A stretch of DNA of 64,000 nt, from assembly GCF_900094705.1 (NCBI RefSeq), contig NZ_FMAR01000003.1, positions 248,001 to 312,000 on the forward strand. Reading direction: 5' to 3'. A model generated the notes under the pieces. It did no database searches. It was not told where the DNA came from and was given only the letters and a program-made list of their open reading frames with translations. Shown piece after piece: positions 27,084 through 36,213 of this stretch (its first letter is position 1; the number at the start of each line of letters is the position of its first letter). Both the position numbers and the translations under genes were made by a program. The stretch comes from Chitinophaga costaii (GTDB lineage Bacteria; Bacteroidota; Bacteroidia; Chitinophagales; Chitinophagaceae).

Positions 27084-27106
27084 ACGTTTCTTAGATACTT
27101 CAACTC

Positions 27107-29065
27107 GTGGTAAAGAACTTAAATAAGGTTACAATCGCCGGCCTCATCATTGCCCTCGGCATTATTTACGGCGATATCGGTACTTCTCCACTCTACGTTT
27201 TCAAAGCCATTATTGGGAATAATCCTGTTAGCGACCTGCTTGTTATAGGTGGGGTATCCTGTATTTTCTGGACGCTCACCCTTCAAACAACTATCAAATA
27301 TGTGATCCTTACCCTTAAGGCCGATAACAAAGGGGAGGGTGGGATATTCTCCCTCTATGCACTTGTAAGAAGACATGCTAAATGGACAGTAATCTTTTGT
27401 ATGATAGGAGGCGCAGCACTGCTGGCCGATGGTATTATTACTCCACCCATTACGGTAACTTCCGCTATTGAAGGGTTACGTACCCTACAAGTTTTTATGG
27501 ACTTGAGCCAAATGACCATTGTTAAGATTGTGCTGGCTATCATCGTGATACTTTTTGTCATGCAGCAGTTTGGTACCAAATCTATCGGTAAACTGTTTGG
27601 GCCTATCATGATTATCTGGTTTGCCATGCTGGGCGTATTGGGCCTTTCTCACGTTACAGACGATTGGTCTATCCTCAAGGCCTTCAGTCCGCATTACGCC
27701 ATTGAACTGCTCACTACCTATCCCAAAGGTTTCCTGATACTGGGGGCTGTATTCCTGTGTACTACAGGGGCAGAAGCGCTGTATTCCGACCTGGGGCACT
27801 GTGGCCGGGGAAATATCCGGGTATCCTGGGCATTTGTGAAAACCTGCCTTTTGCTGAACTATCTGGGCCAGGGTGCCTGGTTACTCACTCAGCGGGGAAA
27901 GATCTTGCCGAAAGATATGAACCCATTTTTCCAAATAATGCCAGATTGGTTTGTGATCTATGGCGTACTTATCGCTACCATGGCATCCGTTATTGCCTCG
28001 CAGGCGCTGATATCGGGTTCCTTCACTTTGATTTCTGAAGCCATGCGACTCAACCTCTGGCCCAAACTGAAGATCAACTATCCTACAGAAATGCGCGGTC
28101 AATTGTACATTCCAGGTATTAATATGATGCTGTTTGTGGGTTGTGTGGCCATTGTTTTGATATTCCGGGAATCTTCCCACATGGAAGCGGCTTACGGCCT
28201 GTCTATCACCATTTGTATGTTGATGACTTCCTGCCTGTTCGCCTTTTATATGTACACCCGCCGCGTGCGCCTGATCTGGATATGGCTATATTTGGTGGTG
28301 TATTTTGTGGTGGAATTCTCCTTCCTGTTTGCCAACCTGGTTAAGTTCATGCACGGTGGTTATGTAACAGTGGTGGTAGCCGGTGTGCTGTTCCTGGTGA
28401 TGATGGTATGGTATCGCTCCCGTAAGATTAAGAACCGCTATGTGGAGTTTGTGAAGCTCGAAGATTATTTACCTATACTGCAGGAGCTTAGTAACGATAC
28501 AACTATTCCTAAATATGCTACCCACCTGGTTTACATGAGTAGCGCTGACAATCCAAAAGAAATAGAACACAAGGTGATTTACTCTATCCTGAACAAGAAG
28601 CCCAAACGTGCAGACCTGTATTGGTTTGTACATGTGGACGTGGTGGATGAGCCTTACCTCTGTGAATATTCTGTGCAGACCATCATTCCTAATGAGGTGA
28701 TCCGTGTAGAATTCCGGCTTGGTTTCCGTGTAGAGCAGCGTATTAATCTCATGTTCCGCATGGTGGTGGAAGACATGGTACGCAATAAGGAGGTGAATAT
28801 TACCAGCCGCTATGAATCACTGAGTAAAAATAATGTGATGGGTGATTTTCAGTTTATCGTGATGGAAAAATTTCTTTCCCATGATAACGATCTGCCATTG
28901 TATGAGCGTTTGATTATGCGAGCTTATTTCTTCCTGAAGAAGATCAGCTTGTCGGAAGAAAGGGGCTTTGGGCTAGATTCGAGTTATGTGACTATTGAGA
29001 AATATCCGTTGGTGGTGGCCCCGGTAACGAATGTACAATTGAAGCGGGTGAGGAATAATTTATAA
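27107..29065 (+). CDS. kup: KUP-family potassium:proton symporter
   Basis: Inner-membrane potassium uptake protein of the KUP/HAK/KT family. The 652-residue product begins with the family motif YGDIGTSPLYVFKAI near residue 22 and has about twelve helices with ALYSDLGHCGRGNIR near residue 224. A cytoplasmic C-terminal domain of about 200 residues (VYMSSADNPKEIEHKVIYSI) follows. Translation begins at a GTG (27107), as no upstream ATG is in frame. It is a single-gene unit with its own terminator, facing the dcw operon. Confidence 0.94.
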   Translation: MVKNLNKVTIAGLIIALGIIYGDIGTSPLYVFKAIIGNNPVSDLLVIGGVSCIFWTLTLQTTIKYVILTLKADNKGEGGIFSLYALVRRHAKWTVIFCMIGGAALLADGIITPPITVTSAIEGLRTLQVFMDLSQMTIVKIVLAIIVILFVMQQFGTKSIGKLFGPIMIIWFAMLGVLGLSHVTDDWSILKAFSPHYAIELLTTYPKGFLILGAVFLCTTGAEALYSDLGHCGRGNIRVSWAFVKTCLLLNYLGQGAWLLTQRGKILPKDMNPFFQIMPDWFVIYGVLIATMASVIASQALISGSFTLISEAMRLNLWPKLKINYPTEMRGQLYIPGINMMLFVGCVAIVLIFRESSHMEAAYGLSITICMLMTSCLFAFYMYTRRVRLIWIWLYLVVYFVVEFSFLFANLVKFMHGGYVTVVVAGVLFLVMMVWYRSRKIKNRYVEFVKLEDYLPILQELSNDTTIPKYATHLVYMSSADNPKEIEHKVIYSILNKKPKRADLYWFVHVDVVDEPYLCEYSVQTIIPNEVIRVEFRLGFRVEQRINLMFRMVVEDMVRNKEVNITSRYESLSKNNVMGDFQFIVMEKFLSHDNDLPLYERLIMRAYFFLKKISLSEERGFGLDSSYVTIEKYPLVVAPVTNVQLKRVRNNL

Positions 29066-29090
29066 GCGCATCCTTAAATAAGGATGAAAA

Positions 29091-29116
29091 GCGAACCTGG
29101 CCAGGTTCGCTTTTTT
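29091..29116 (+). terminator. Terminator after kup
   Basis: The perfect palindrome GCGAACCTGG/CCAGGTTCGC is followed by TTTTTT, 25 bp past the stop codon. Confidence 0.9.
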
Positions 29117-29130
29117 AGTGTGTAACAGGC

Positions 29131-29164
29131 AAAAAAAGTCCCCCTGGAATAATGCCAGGGGGAC
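29131..29164 (-). terminator. Terminator of the dcw operon after ftsZ
   Basis: The 10-bp arms GTCCCCCTGG (29138-29147) and CCAGGGGGAC (29155-29164) enclose a 7-nt loop, with a seven-base T-run on the minus strand. It faces the kup terminator. Confidence 0.9.
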
Positions 29165-29227
29165 TACTAAAACAACTAAAAAAAATCACTCAAAATAAAC
29201 CTGGATACTACCTACTAACTAATAGCA

Positions 29228-30988
29228 TCAGTCAGGTTTTTTACCATCTAAAAAAGTATTGATCGTATTGATCTCTGCCTGGTTGTTGACGGTGTAGTTG
29301 GAATATAAATTATCCCCTGCAGCAGCGGCGGCATTCTGAATTTCAACGTTGCGGCGGATGTAGGCCGGTACGTTTTCTATTTCCTGATTGTTCTCCATGT
29401 TCTTCACATTAAAGCTGATGCTGCGCAATTTAGCTACGCGTTCTGCCTGCTTGCGTTTCTGTTCGTCCATCATCATATCTTCTGCGGGCGAAACGGGCTG
29501 CTGCGGCTGTTGGGGGGGGGCGGGCGTTTCATCGCGGAACACCATTTCCATGCGTGGTTCACTGTCTGCCGGGGTATTATCTGCTGGGGCAATGTAGGTA
29601 TGTCCGGGTTTGGGCGTGAAACCACTTACATAAGCGCCGTTGCCGGTAGTATTAGTAGTGGGCGGTGTTACGGAAATATTTGATTGCTGCGTGGGAGGCA
29701 CTGGATTAGGAATGGGTTCGATGTCCATGTTGTAATTAGCACGCTGGATTGGATTTACCGGTACGGGTTGCACCGGGTAAAATTGCTGCGATGCCGGTGG
29801 CTGCTGAACCGGTTCTACCAAGCGTGGGGCCATAGCGTCTGGTGCAGCGGAGGCCTGGACCTGGAGCGGCTGTGTCATTTTCTTTTCTTCACCTTCTGTA
29901 CCCAGGGTCATCAAAATCTTTTGCGGTTCCTGCGGCATTTCCGGCACACTGGCAGTTTGTACTGCTAATGTGGATGCAGGCTGGCTTTCGTTGGCGCGCA
30001 TGGGGAACTGTTGTGCAATCGGATTTTGCTCAAAGCCGGTGGCAATGATAGTAACACCCAGTTTGCGGTCTAACATCTGATCGTAACCTACACCGAGGAT
30101 CACATCGCAATCTTCGCCGGACTGGCTCTGTACATAGGCCTGGATGATATCCATTTCATCGAGCGTGTGTTCAAATTCACCTTCTGAAGAAGAGATATTG
30201 ATTAAGATCCATTTGGCACCCCGAATATCGTTGTCGTTCAGCAGGGGAGAAGTCAATGCTTCTTCAATCGCTTTCTGCGCGCGGTTTTCGCCTTCTGCGG
30301 TAGCGGCGCCCAAAATGGCCACACCACCATTGCGCATGACCGTGCAAACGTCTGCAAAGTCTACGTTAATTTGTCCGGTGGAGTTAATCACATCGGTGAT
30401 ACACTTGGCAGCTGTAGCGAGGATATTATCTGCCTTCTCGAAGGCGGCCTTAAACTTCAGGTCACCATACTTCTGGCGCAGCTTGTCGTTAGAAATGATG
30501 AGCAGCGTGTCTACATACTCTTTCAGGCGGTTTACGCCTTCGTCTGCCTGCAACATCCTTTTCTTGCCTTCATATGAGAAGGGTGTGGTAACGATGCCCA
30601 CCGTAAGTATGCCCAGTTCTTTACAGATCTTGGCGATAATAGGTGCGCCACCAGTGCCGGTGCCACCGCCCATGCCGGCGGTAATGAAGGCCATTTTCGT
30701 ATTTACTTCCAGGATCTTTTTGATTTCCTCAAAAGATTCTTCCGTTGCTTGTTCGCCAATCTTGGGATTGGCGCCCGCTCCAAGGCCTTGGGTGAGGTGT
30801 GGCCCCAGTTGTACCTTATTGGGTACAGGACTGTTTGCTATGGCCTGGGCGTCTGTGTTACAAATAATAAAATTCACCCCGTCAATGCGCTGGTTGTACA
30901 TATGATTCACCGCATTGCTTCCGCCGCCACCGATGCCAATCACCTTGATGATGGAAGACTTTTCTTTTGGAAGATCAAAATGTATCAT
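29228..30988 (-). CDS. ftsZ: Cell division protein FtsZ
   Basis: Tubulin-like GTPase that polymerises into the division ring. The GTP signature GGGTGTG is at residues 107-113 and the T7 loop NVDFADV lies near residue 208. The globular core ends near residue 325. It is followed by about 200 residues of linker rich in Pro, Gln and Ala, and the conserved C-terminal peptide VPAYIRR at 540-546. Unlike E. coli, a further 40 residues follow that peptide. The 586-residue length is large for FtsZ because of the linker. It is the last gene of the dcw operon, 245 bp after ftsA. Confidence 0.97.
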   Translation of the reverse strand: MIHFDLPKEKSSIIKVIGIGGGGSNAVNHMYNQRIDGVNFIICNTDAQAIANSPVPNKVQLGPHLTQGLGAGANPKIGEQATEESFEEIKKILEVNTKMAFITAGMGGGTGTGGAPIIAKICKELGILTVGIVTTPFSYEGKKRMLQADEGVNRLKEYVDTLLIISNDKLRQKYGDLKFKAAFEKADNILATAAKCITDVINSTGQINVDFADVCTVMRNGGVAILGAATAEGENRAQKAIEEALTSPLLNDNDIRGAKWILINISSSEGEFEHTLDEMDIIQAYVQSQSGEDCDVILGVGYDQMLDRKLGVTIIATGFEQNPIAQQFPMRANESQPASTLAVQTASVPEMPQEPQKILMTLGTEGEEKKMTQPLQVQASAAPDAMAPRLVEPVQQPPASQQFYPVQPVPVNPIQRANYNMDIEPIPNPVPPTQQSNISVTPPTTNTTGNGAYVSGFTPKPGHTYIAPADNTPADSEPRMEMVFRDETPAPPQQPQQPVSPAEDMMMDEQKRKQAERVAKLRSISFNVKNMENNQEIENVPAYIRRNVEIQNAAAAAGDNLYSNYTVNNQAEINTINTFLDGKKPD

Positions 30989-31233
30989 GACTCTTTCTCT
31001 TTTTATGGGTTAGTTAGTAGTATCGTAGATCGTGACCAAAGGGCCGCGACAATTATGTTCCGGAATGTATTGTTAAATTGTCCTTAATGAAAAACAGATC
31101 AGATGAACAACAATTAAGCCAGTCCCTTTTTTATGTTTAACGCAGAAAGCGCATTTGTGTTTTACGCTTTACAACTTTAACATTTCACGATCACGCCTTA
31201 CTTTATAACCTTCAACAATTCAACAATTCTTTA

Positions 31234-32640
31234 TTAAAATTTTGCGTCCTCTTCTTCGGTGAACATATCGATGATTTTTGTTTTCATCTTGTCCAGGAAG
31301 GATTTGAGGGATGCGTTACGTTCTTTTACCTTGCGTTCCATCACCTGTGTTTCGGTAGGAGTACTAACAATTTCTTCCGTTGTTTCCTCCGTGAGTGCTG
31401 CTGCGGCCGCCTGTTCCTTGGCTTTATAGCTGGTGTTGATCTTAATAAAATTATCCTCCAGTGCGCGGCGATCATTTTCATAATCGTTATAGCCTTTCAG
31501 GATCAATCCTATGCAGGTGGCATACATTGGTTTGGTCAGCTCGTCCAGGTGACCGCTGGCCAAATGCTCATTGGGATAGCCAATGCGGGCACTTACGCCG
31601 GTGGTATATTCGGTGAGCTGGATGAGGTGTTTCAGTTGGGATCCGCCACCAGTAAGAATAATGCCGCCATTGAGCATTTTATTATCCATACCAATTTGCT
31701 TCAGGTGATACACCACGAAATCCATGATCTCACTCATGCGGGCCTGGATAATGTGGGCCAGGTTGCGTACGGAGATCTCTTTGGGTGCTTGTCCACGCAG
31801 GCCGGGAATGGTAATGAAAGCATTGTTTTTGGCTTCGTCTGCAAGGGCGTAGCCGAATTGTACTTTCATTTGTTCCGCCTGTGTTTTCAAAACGCCGAGG
31901 CCATTTTTAATATCGTTGGTGATGTTTTCGCCACCGTAAGGGATCACCGCTGTACTTTTTAGGATGCCTTCATAAAACACGGCCAGATCGGTGGTGCCGC
32001 CGCCGATGTCTACGATAGCCACGCCGGCTTCAAAGTCCAGGTCGCACATAACGGCTGCGGCAGAAGCCAGTGGCTGCAGCACGAGGTCATGGATCTTCAG
32101 ACCAGACTTTTCCACGCTTCGGTTGATGTTGCGAATCGCATTTTTGTCGCCGGTAATGATGTGAAAATTAGCGCCCACTTTCACCCCAGACATGCCAATG
32201 GGGTAGGTAATATTCTGCAGGCTGTCTACGATATACTGCTGCGGGATCACGTCAATGATTTGGTCACTGGCGGGGATCACGGTTTTGTACTGATCATTGA
32301 TCAGTTGGTCGATATCGAGTTGGGAAATTTCCGCATCGGTATCGCTGCGCACAATATCGCCGCGGGTTTGCAAGCTTTTGATGTGATGGCCTGCAATGCC
32401 AACGTACACTTCATTGATCTCCAGGTCGGGGTTAGAAGCATAACAGTTTTCCAAAGCCTGGCGGATGGCTTTGATGGTTTGGTCGATATTCAATACCATG
32501 CCGTGCTGCACGCCGAATGAAGGGGCCTTTCCGAAACCAAGGATTTCGAGTTTCCCGTATTCATTCTTTCTTCCTGCAATGGCAGCAATCTTCGTAGTTC
32601 CGATGTCGAGACCTACAATGATGGGAGCTTCCTGATTCAT
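31234..32640 (-). CDS. ftsA: Cell division protein FtsA
   Basis: Actin-like ATPase that tethers FtsZ to the membrane and recruits later division proteins. Visible actin-fold motifs are the phosphate loop VGLDIGTTKIAAIAG near residue 8 and the second phosphate loop AIVDIGGGTTDLAVF near residue 208; ILTGGGSQLK lies near residue 330. The C-terminus carries a charged linker and an amphipathic segment (LKSFLDKMKTKIIDMF) that should insert in the membrane. Length (468 aa) is somewhat above E. coli. It lies between ftsQ and ftsZ. Confidence 0.96.
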   Translation of the reverse strand: MNQEAPIIVGLDIGTTKIAAIAGRKNEYGKLEILGFGKAPSFGVQHGMVLNIDQTIKAIRQALENCYASNPDLEINEVYVGIAGHHIKSLQTRGDIVRSDTDAEISQLDIDQLINDQYKTVIPASDQIIDVIPQQYIVDSLQNITYPIGMSGVKVGANFHIITGDKNAIRNINRSVEKSGLKIHDLVLQPLASAAAVMCDLDFEAGVAIVDIGGGTTDLAVFYEGILKSTAVIPYGGENITNDIKNGLGVLKTQAEQMKVQFGYALADEAKNNAFITIPGLRGQAPKEISVRNLAHIIQARMSEIMDFVVYHLKQIGMDNKMLNGGIILTGGGSQLKHLIQLTEYTTGVSARIGYPNEHLASGHLDELTKPMYATCIGLILKGYNDYENDRRALEDNFIKINTSYKAKEQAAAAALTEETTEEIVSTPTETQVMERKVKERNASLKSFLDKMKTKIIDMFTEEEDAKF

Positions 32641-32665
32641 GGTGTTATGTTGTTTTTAAGTTCGT

Positions 32666-33709
32666 TTAAAAATGTGTTTTGCTACCGGGATACAAAGCTT
32701 TTGGCTTTAATGTTCCTTTAGGCTTTTCAGGTGTATGATGAGCGGTGACCGGCTTCGTTGCAGGCGCCTTTGGCTTTTCCGGGGCGGCTGCGGCGCTGGC
32801 CATCGCACTAAGGTGCGTGTTGCTGCTGTTATCTGCATCTGCATCACTGGCCCCATCATCGCCGGCAACATCGGCATGGGTGCTGTCGAACACCGGGAGT
32901 GCCGGTGCTTTCACTGGTATGCCTCCGTCTTTTCGGGTACACACCACCTCATCGTCGAAGGCAACATTGATCACGGTGTAATTGCCCCATCCCACTTTAT
33001 TTAGCCCCTGCCTGTAAAATGCTAGCAGCTTGTTAAATTTAATGGCCACATCGGTTCCTTCTCCAAAGACGATTACCTGGTCGCCCAGTGTGGGTGTCAT
33101 TTCCAGTTGGTAATCGGGGGTGATGTTCACTTGCTCGATCTGGGCCATCCAGAAGGCATCTTCCAGCACATAACTAGCCACTTCCACCACCTGTGCCGCC
33201 AGTATACTGTCGGCATGCGTGAGCGTTGTAGCGGCGGTCGGGAAGTTCGTGAATACCGGTACCCTTGCTGTATACCTTGCAGATACCGGTATATGACCCA
33301 GGTCTTTATCAAAGTAAAACGTGCTGCCACTGGTAGTGAATATGCGAGCTACCGGCTCGCGCAGTGTGGCCCGGATATTCACCACATCGCTGTTGTCAAT
33401 GTACAGATCGGCCGTTTTAATCCATGGATTAGTGGCCACTACTTTTTCCAGCGCTGATAAATTCACTTCGCTCACTAATCGGCCTACCGGGTTGGTGGTT
33501 TTATTACCTACGACCAGGTTTTTAATATCCTTTTCATTCAGGAACGCATTATTAGCACTGCCAACTATCTGCACCGCCACACTTTTACAACGCGACGACT
33601 CCTTATCTTTTGTAGCCGCCACGACCAGCACCACAAAGCCGGCGAATGCCACCATCCAAAGGAAGGCAATTCCCATACGTTTAAGTGCTTTTTTCGTTTT
33701 TGGCTCCAT
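32666..33709 (-). CDS. ftsQ: Cell division protein FtsQ
   Basis: Bitopic division protein that connects the cytoplasmic ring to septal wall enzymes. There is a short basic cytoplasmic tail, one membrane helix (about 12-29), and a POTRA-like periplasmic domain with VQIVGSANNAFLNEKDIKNL. The last roughly 90 residues (from about residue 255) are low-complexity Ala/Pro/Lys/Asp sequence, longer than in E. coli. Identity rests on the fold and on its position between murC and ftsA, since FtsQ is poorly conserved. Confidence 0.9.
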   Translation of the reverse strand: MEPKTKKALKRMGIAFLWMVAFAGFVVLVVAATKDKESSRCKSVAVQIVGSANNAFLNEKDIKNLVVGNKTTNPVGRLVSEVNLSALEKVVATNPWIKTADLYIDNSDVVNIRATLREPVARIFTTSGSTFYFDKDLGHIPVSARYTARVPVFTNFPTAATTLTHADSILAAQVVEVASYVLEDAFWMAQIEQVNITPDYQLEMTPTLGDQVIVFGEGTDVAIKFNKLLAFYRQGLNKVGWGNYTVINVAFDDEVVCTRKDGGIPVKAPALPVFDSTHADVAGDDGASDADADNSSNTHLSAMASAAAAPEKPKAPATKPVTAHHTPEKPKGTLKPKALYPGSKTHF

Positions 33710-33726
33710 ATCATTGTTTCGTTGAA

Positions 33727-35085
33727 TTAAGCTTCAACGATGGCTTTGATCTTCTCTTTCAGCAAGTCGATGTCGCCCGCACCTGCGGTTATGAGCAGGG
33801 GGGAAAGATGGGCGGGCAGCCATTCCAGGAGCGCCGCTTTTTCCAATACCTGCACCTGCGTGTGTGTCATTTTCCGGGCAATGAGTGCACTGGTTACGCC
33901 TTCCATGGGCAGCTCTCGGGCTGGATAAATGGGCAGTAACACCACCTCATCTGCCAGCGATAATACTTCCGCAAACCCATCAGCCAGGTCTTTAGTCCGG
34001 GAAAAAAGGTGAGGCTGGAAAACTACCGTACACTTTTTTCCGGGAAACAGGGCTTTAGCACTGGTGATCAGTGCGCGCAGCTCTTCCGGGTGATGCGCGT
34101 AATCGTCTATATAAATTTTATTTTCCTTTCTGACTACGTATTCAAATCTGCGGCGAATGCCTTTGAAATCTGCTACGGCGGCTTTAATAAGCGCGGTGTC
34201 AATGCCCAGTATGTAAGCCACCGAAATGGCTACCAGGGCGTTTTCTACATTGTGCAAACCGCCAATGTTAAGGCGTACATCCGTTATGGTCCACGATTGT
34301 TCGATCACATCGAAGGTATAACCGCCAGCTTCGGGGCGGATGTTTACCGCGTAAATATTTGCCTGGTTGTTGGTCAGGCTATAAGTAATCTTGTTCGGTG
34401 TGGCCAGGTCTGTATGGCGTTTTAAGCCGTACTTGGCCAGCAAAGTACCGTTGGGCTTAATGTTTTTAGTATACTGGATAAAGGCCTCCTCCATCGCTTC
34501 GGGGGTGCCGTAAATATCCAGGTGATCGGGGTCCATGGCGGTGAGCACGGCAATGTCCGGGTTCAGCTTCAGGAAGGATCGATCATATTCGTCGGCTTCT
34601 ATTACGGCCACTTTTCGGTCGCTGCTCCAGAAGTTGCGGTTATAATTCACCGAAATGCCCCCCAGGAAAGCATTGCAGCCATAGCCGCTATGCCGCAGGA
34701 TGTGGGCAGTCATGGTGCTGATAGTGGTTTTGCCATGGGTGCCGGCGATGGTGATGGCGTACATTTCGTTGGTAATTGCTTGCAGGATGTCGCTGCGTTT
34801 CACCACCGTGTAGCCATGATCGCGGTACCAGTTCAGTTCTGCATGACCGGCAGGGATAGCTGGGGTATATACTACCACGTTCGCCTCCCGGTCGAGGGCC
34901 TGCACATCATCTGTGTAATGAATGTGCATGCCCTCTGTGACCAGTTGTTGGGTGAGGCTTGTTTCTGTACGGTCATAACCACCTACGGACGCGCCGTTCT
35001 CATTGAAATAGCGGGCAATGGCGCTCATGCCAATGCCGCCTATGCCAATGAAGTAAACACGTTGTATGTTCTTTATAGCTATCAT
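33727..35085 (-). CDS. murC: UDP-N-acetylmuramate--L-alanine ligase
   Basis: Cytoplasmic ligase that adds L-alanine to UDP-MurNAc, the first peptide step of peptidoglycan synthesis. The N-terminal Rossmann motif FIGIGGIGMSAIARYF near residue 12 and the ATP loop AGTHGKTT near residue 114 are clear, followed by the Mur central and C-terminal domains (YAHHPEEL near residue 322). Length (452 aa) is typical. It lies 8 bp after murG and 17 bp before ftsQ. Confidence 0.96.
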   Translation of the reverse strand: MIAIKNIQRVYFIGIGGIGMSAIARYFNENGASVGGYDRTETSLTQQLVTEGMHIHYTDDVQALDREANVVVYTPAIPAGHAELNWYRDHGYTVVKRSDILQAITNEMYAITIAGTHGKTTISTMTAHILRHSGYGCNAFLGGISVNYNRNFWSSDRKVAVIEADEYDRSFLKLNPDIAVLTAMDPDHLDIYGTPEAMEEAFIQYTKNIKPNGTLLAKYGLKRHTDLATPNKITYSLTNNQANIYAVNIRPEAGGYTFDVIEQSWTITDVRLNIGGLHNVENALVAISVAYILGIDTALIKAAVADFKGIRRRFEYVVRKENKIYIDDYAHHPEELRALITSAKALFPGKKCTVVFQPHLFSRTKDLADGFAEVLSLADEVVLLPIYPARELPMEGVTSALIARKMTHTQVQVLEKAALLEWLPAHLSPLLITAGAGDIDLLKEKIKAIVEA

Positions 35086-35093
35086 GTAATATT

Positions 35094-36191
35094 CTAACGA
35101 ACCAGTTTTAATACTTCTTCCGCGATCGCCCTATCGGCGTGCGGGTTTGCAAGACCGGCAATATTGGCTTCCAGTTGTTCAATCAATGCTTTGTTCTGCA
35201 ACAAACTGAACAGGGTGGTGCTTAATTGCGTACTCACTTCACTATCCTTGAGCAGCAGGGCTGCTTTTTTATGGACGAGGCTCATCGCGTTAGCCGTTTG
35301 ATGATCTTCGGCGGCGAACGGGTAAGGCACAAATACGGTGGCTTTCTTCACTACACACAGCTCTGCGATGGCCAGGGCACCCGCCCGGGATACCACCACA
35401 TCGGCGGCAGCATAAGCCTGGTCCATGTTGGTGATAAATTCCAATACCTTCACCTGTGTGGCATATGGCGCGGCGGCAGCTTTGGCCGTATTAAAATATG
35501 GCTTGCCAGTTTGCCAGATGAGCTGCACATCTTTCTCTACGAAGTAGGCCAGCATAGCGTGAATGGCTTCATTAATAGACTTGGCCCCCAGGCTGCCGCC
35601 TACTACAAACACGGTTTGTTTTTTGGTATCCAGCCCAAAATGTATCAGGCTGTCGTTGCGCGTAGCGCTGCTTTGTGTAATGCTGCTGCGCACCGGATTG
35701 CCGGTAAGCAGGATTTTAGCGGCGGGGAAAAACTTTTCCATGCCATCGTAGCCTACACATATTTTCTGCGCCCGTTGCGACAATATCTTATTACTTTTTC
35801 CGGCGAAGGAATTTTGTTCCTGTATCAGTGTGGGAATGCCATTGCGCTGTGCGCGATCCAGCATCGGGAAACTGGCGAAGCCGCCTACACCCACCACTAC
35901 ATCCGGCTGGAATGTGTTGAGAATGCGTTTTGCATGCAGTAGGCTTTTGATTAGTTTAAACGGCAGCAGTATGTTTTTAAAAATATTGCTTCGGTTAAAA
36001 CCCACGATTTCCAGGCCTTCAATGCGGTAACCCGCCTGCGGCACTTTCTCCATCTCCATCTTGCCCTTGGCGCCTACGAAAAGGATGTCTATATCGCCGT
36101 TGGTAATTTCTTTCAACGCATTGGCAATTGCGATCGCCGGGAAGATATGTCCTCCCGTACCGCCACCTGCTATGATTACTTTGCGTTGCAT
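35094..36191 (-). CDS. murG: UDP-GlcNAc--lipid I GlcNAc transferase
   Basis: Peripheral membrane GT-B glycosyltransferase that makes lipid II from lipid I. The N-terminal glycine loop GGGTGGHIFPAIAIA near residue 9 and the nucleotide-sugar region VVSRAGALAIAELCVVKKATVFVP (split: RAGALAIAE near 265, then VPYPFAAEDHQ) are diagnostic. Length (365 aa) is typical. It sits between ftsW and murC, as usual in dcw clusters. Confidence 0.96.
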   Translation of the reverse strand: MQRKVIIAGGGTGGHIFPAIAIANALKEITNGDIDILFVGAKGKMEMEKVPQAGYRIEGLEIVGFNRSNIFKNILLPFKLIKSLLHAKRILNTFQPDVVVGVGGFASFPMLDRAQRNGIPTLIQEQNSFAGKSNKILSQRAQKICVGYDGMEKFFPAAKILLTGNPVRSSITQSSATRNDSLIHFGLDTKKQTVFVVGGSLGAKSINEAIHAMLAYFVEKDVQLIWQTGKPYFNTAKAAAAPYATQVKVLEFITNMDQAYAAADVVVSRAGALAIAELCVVKKATVFVPYPFAAEDHQTANAMSLVHKKAALLLKDSEVSTQLSTTLFSLLQNKALIEQLEANIAGLANPHADRAIAEEVLKLVR

Positions 36192-36213
36192 ATGTTTGTT
36201 TTAAACTACTTTT

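Larger units (their letters stand above)
26687..27106. other. Intergenic region between the OmpA-family gene and kup (420 bp)
   Basis: Starts with the porin terminator and is then AT-rich without an ORF. At 27027-27052 a two-tier stem (GGCG/CGCC and CCCG/CGGG with a 5-nt loop) stands out against the AT-rich background. It lies upstream of the kup -7 box, so it would not be in the kup message if that promoter is used. I see no match to the c-di-AMP riboswitch sometimes found before potassium genes. Confidence 0.5.

Noticed and set aside
26750..27106. Possible c-di-AMP (ydaO-type) riboswitch before kup
   Set aside because: Only one small hairpin is seen and it lies above the best -7 box; I could not recognise the conserved ydaO core.
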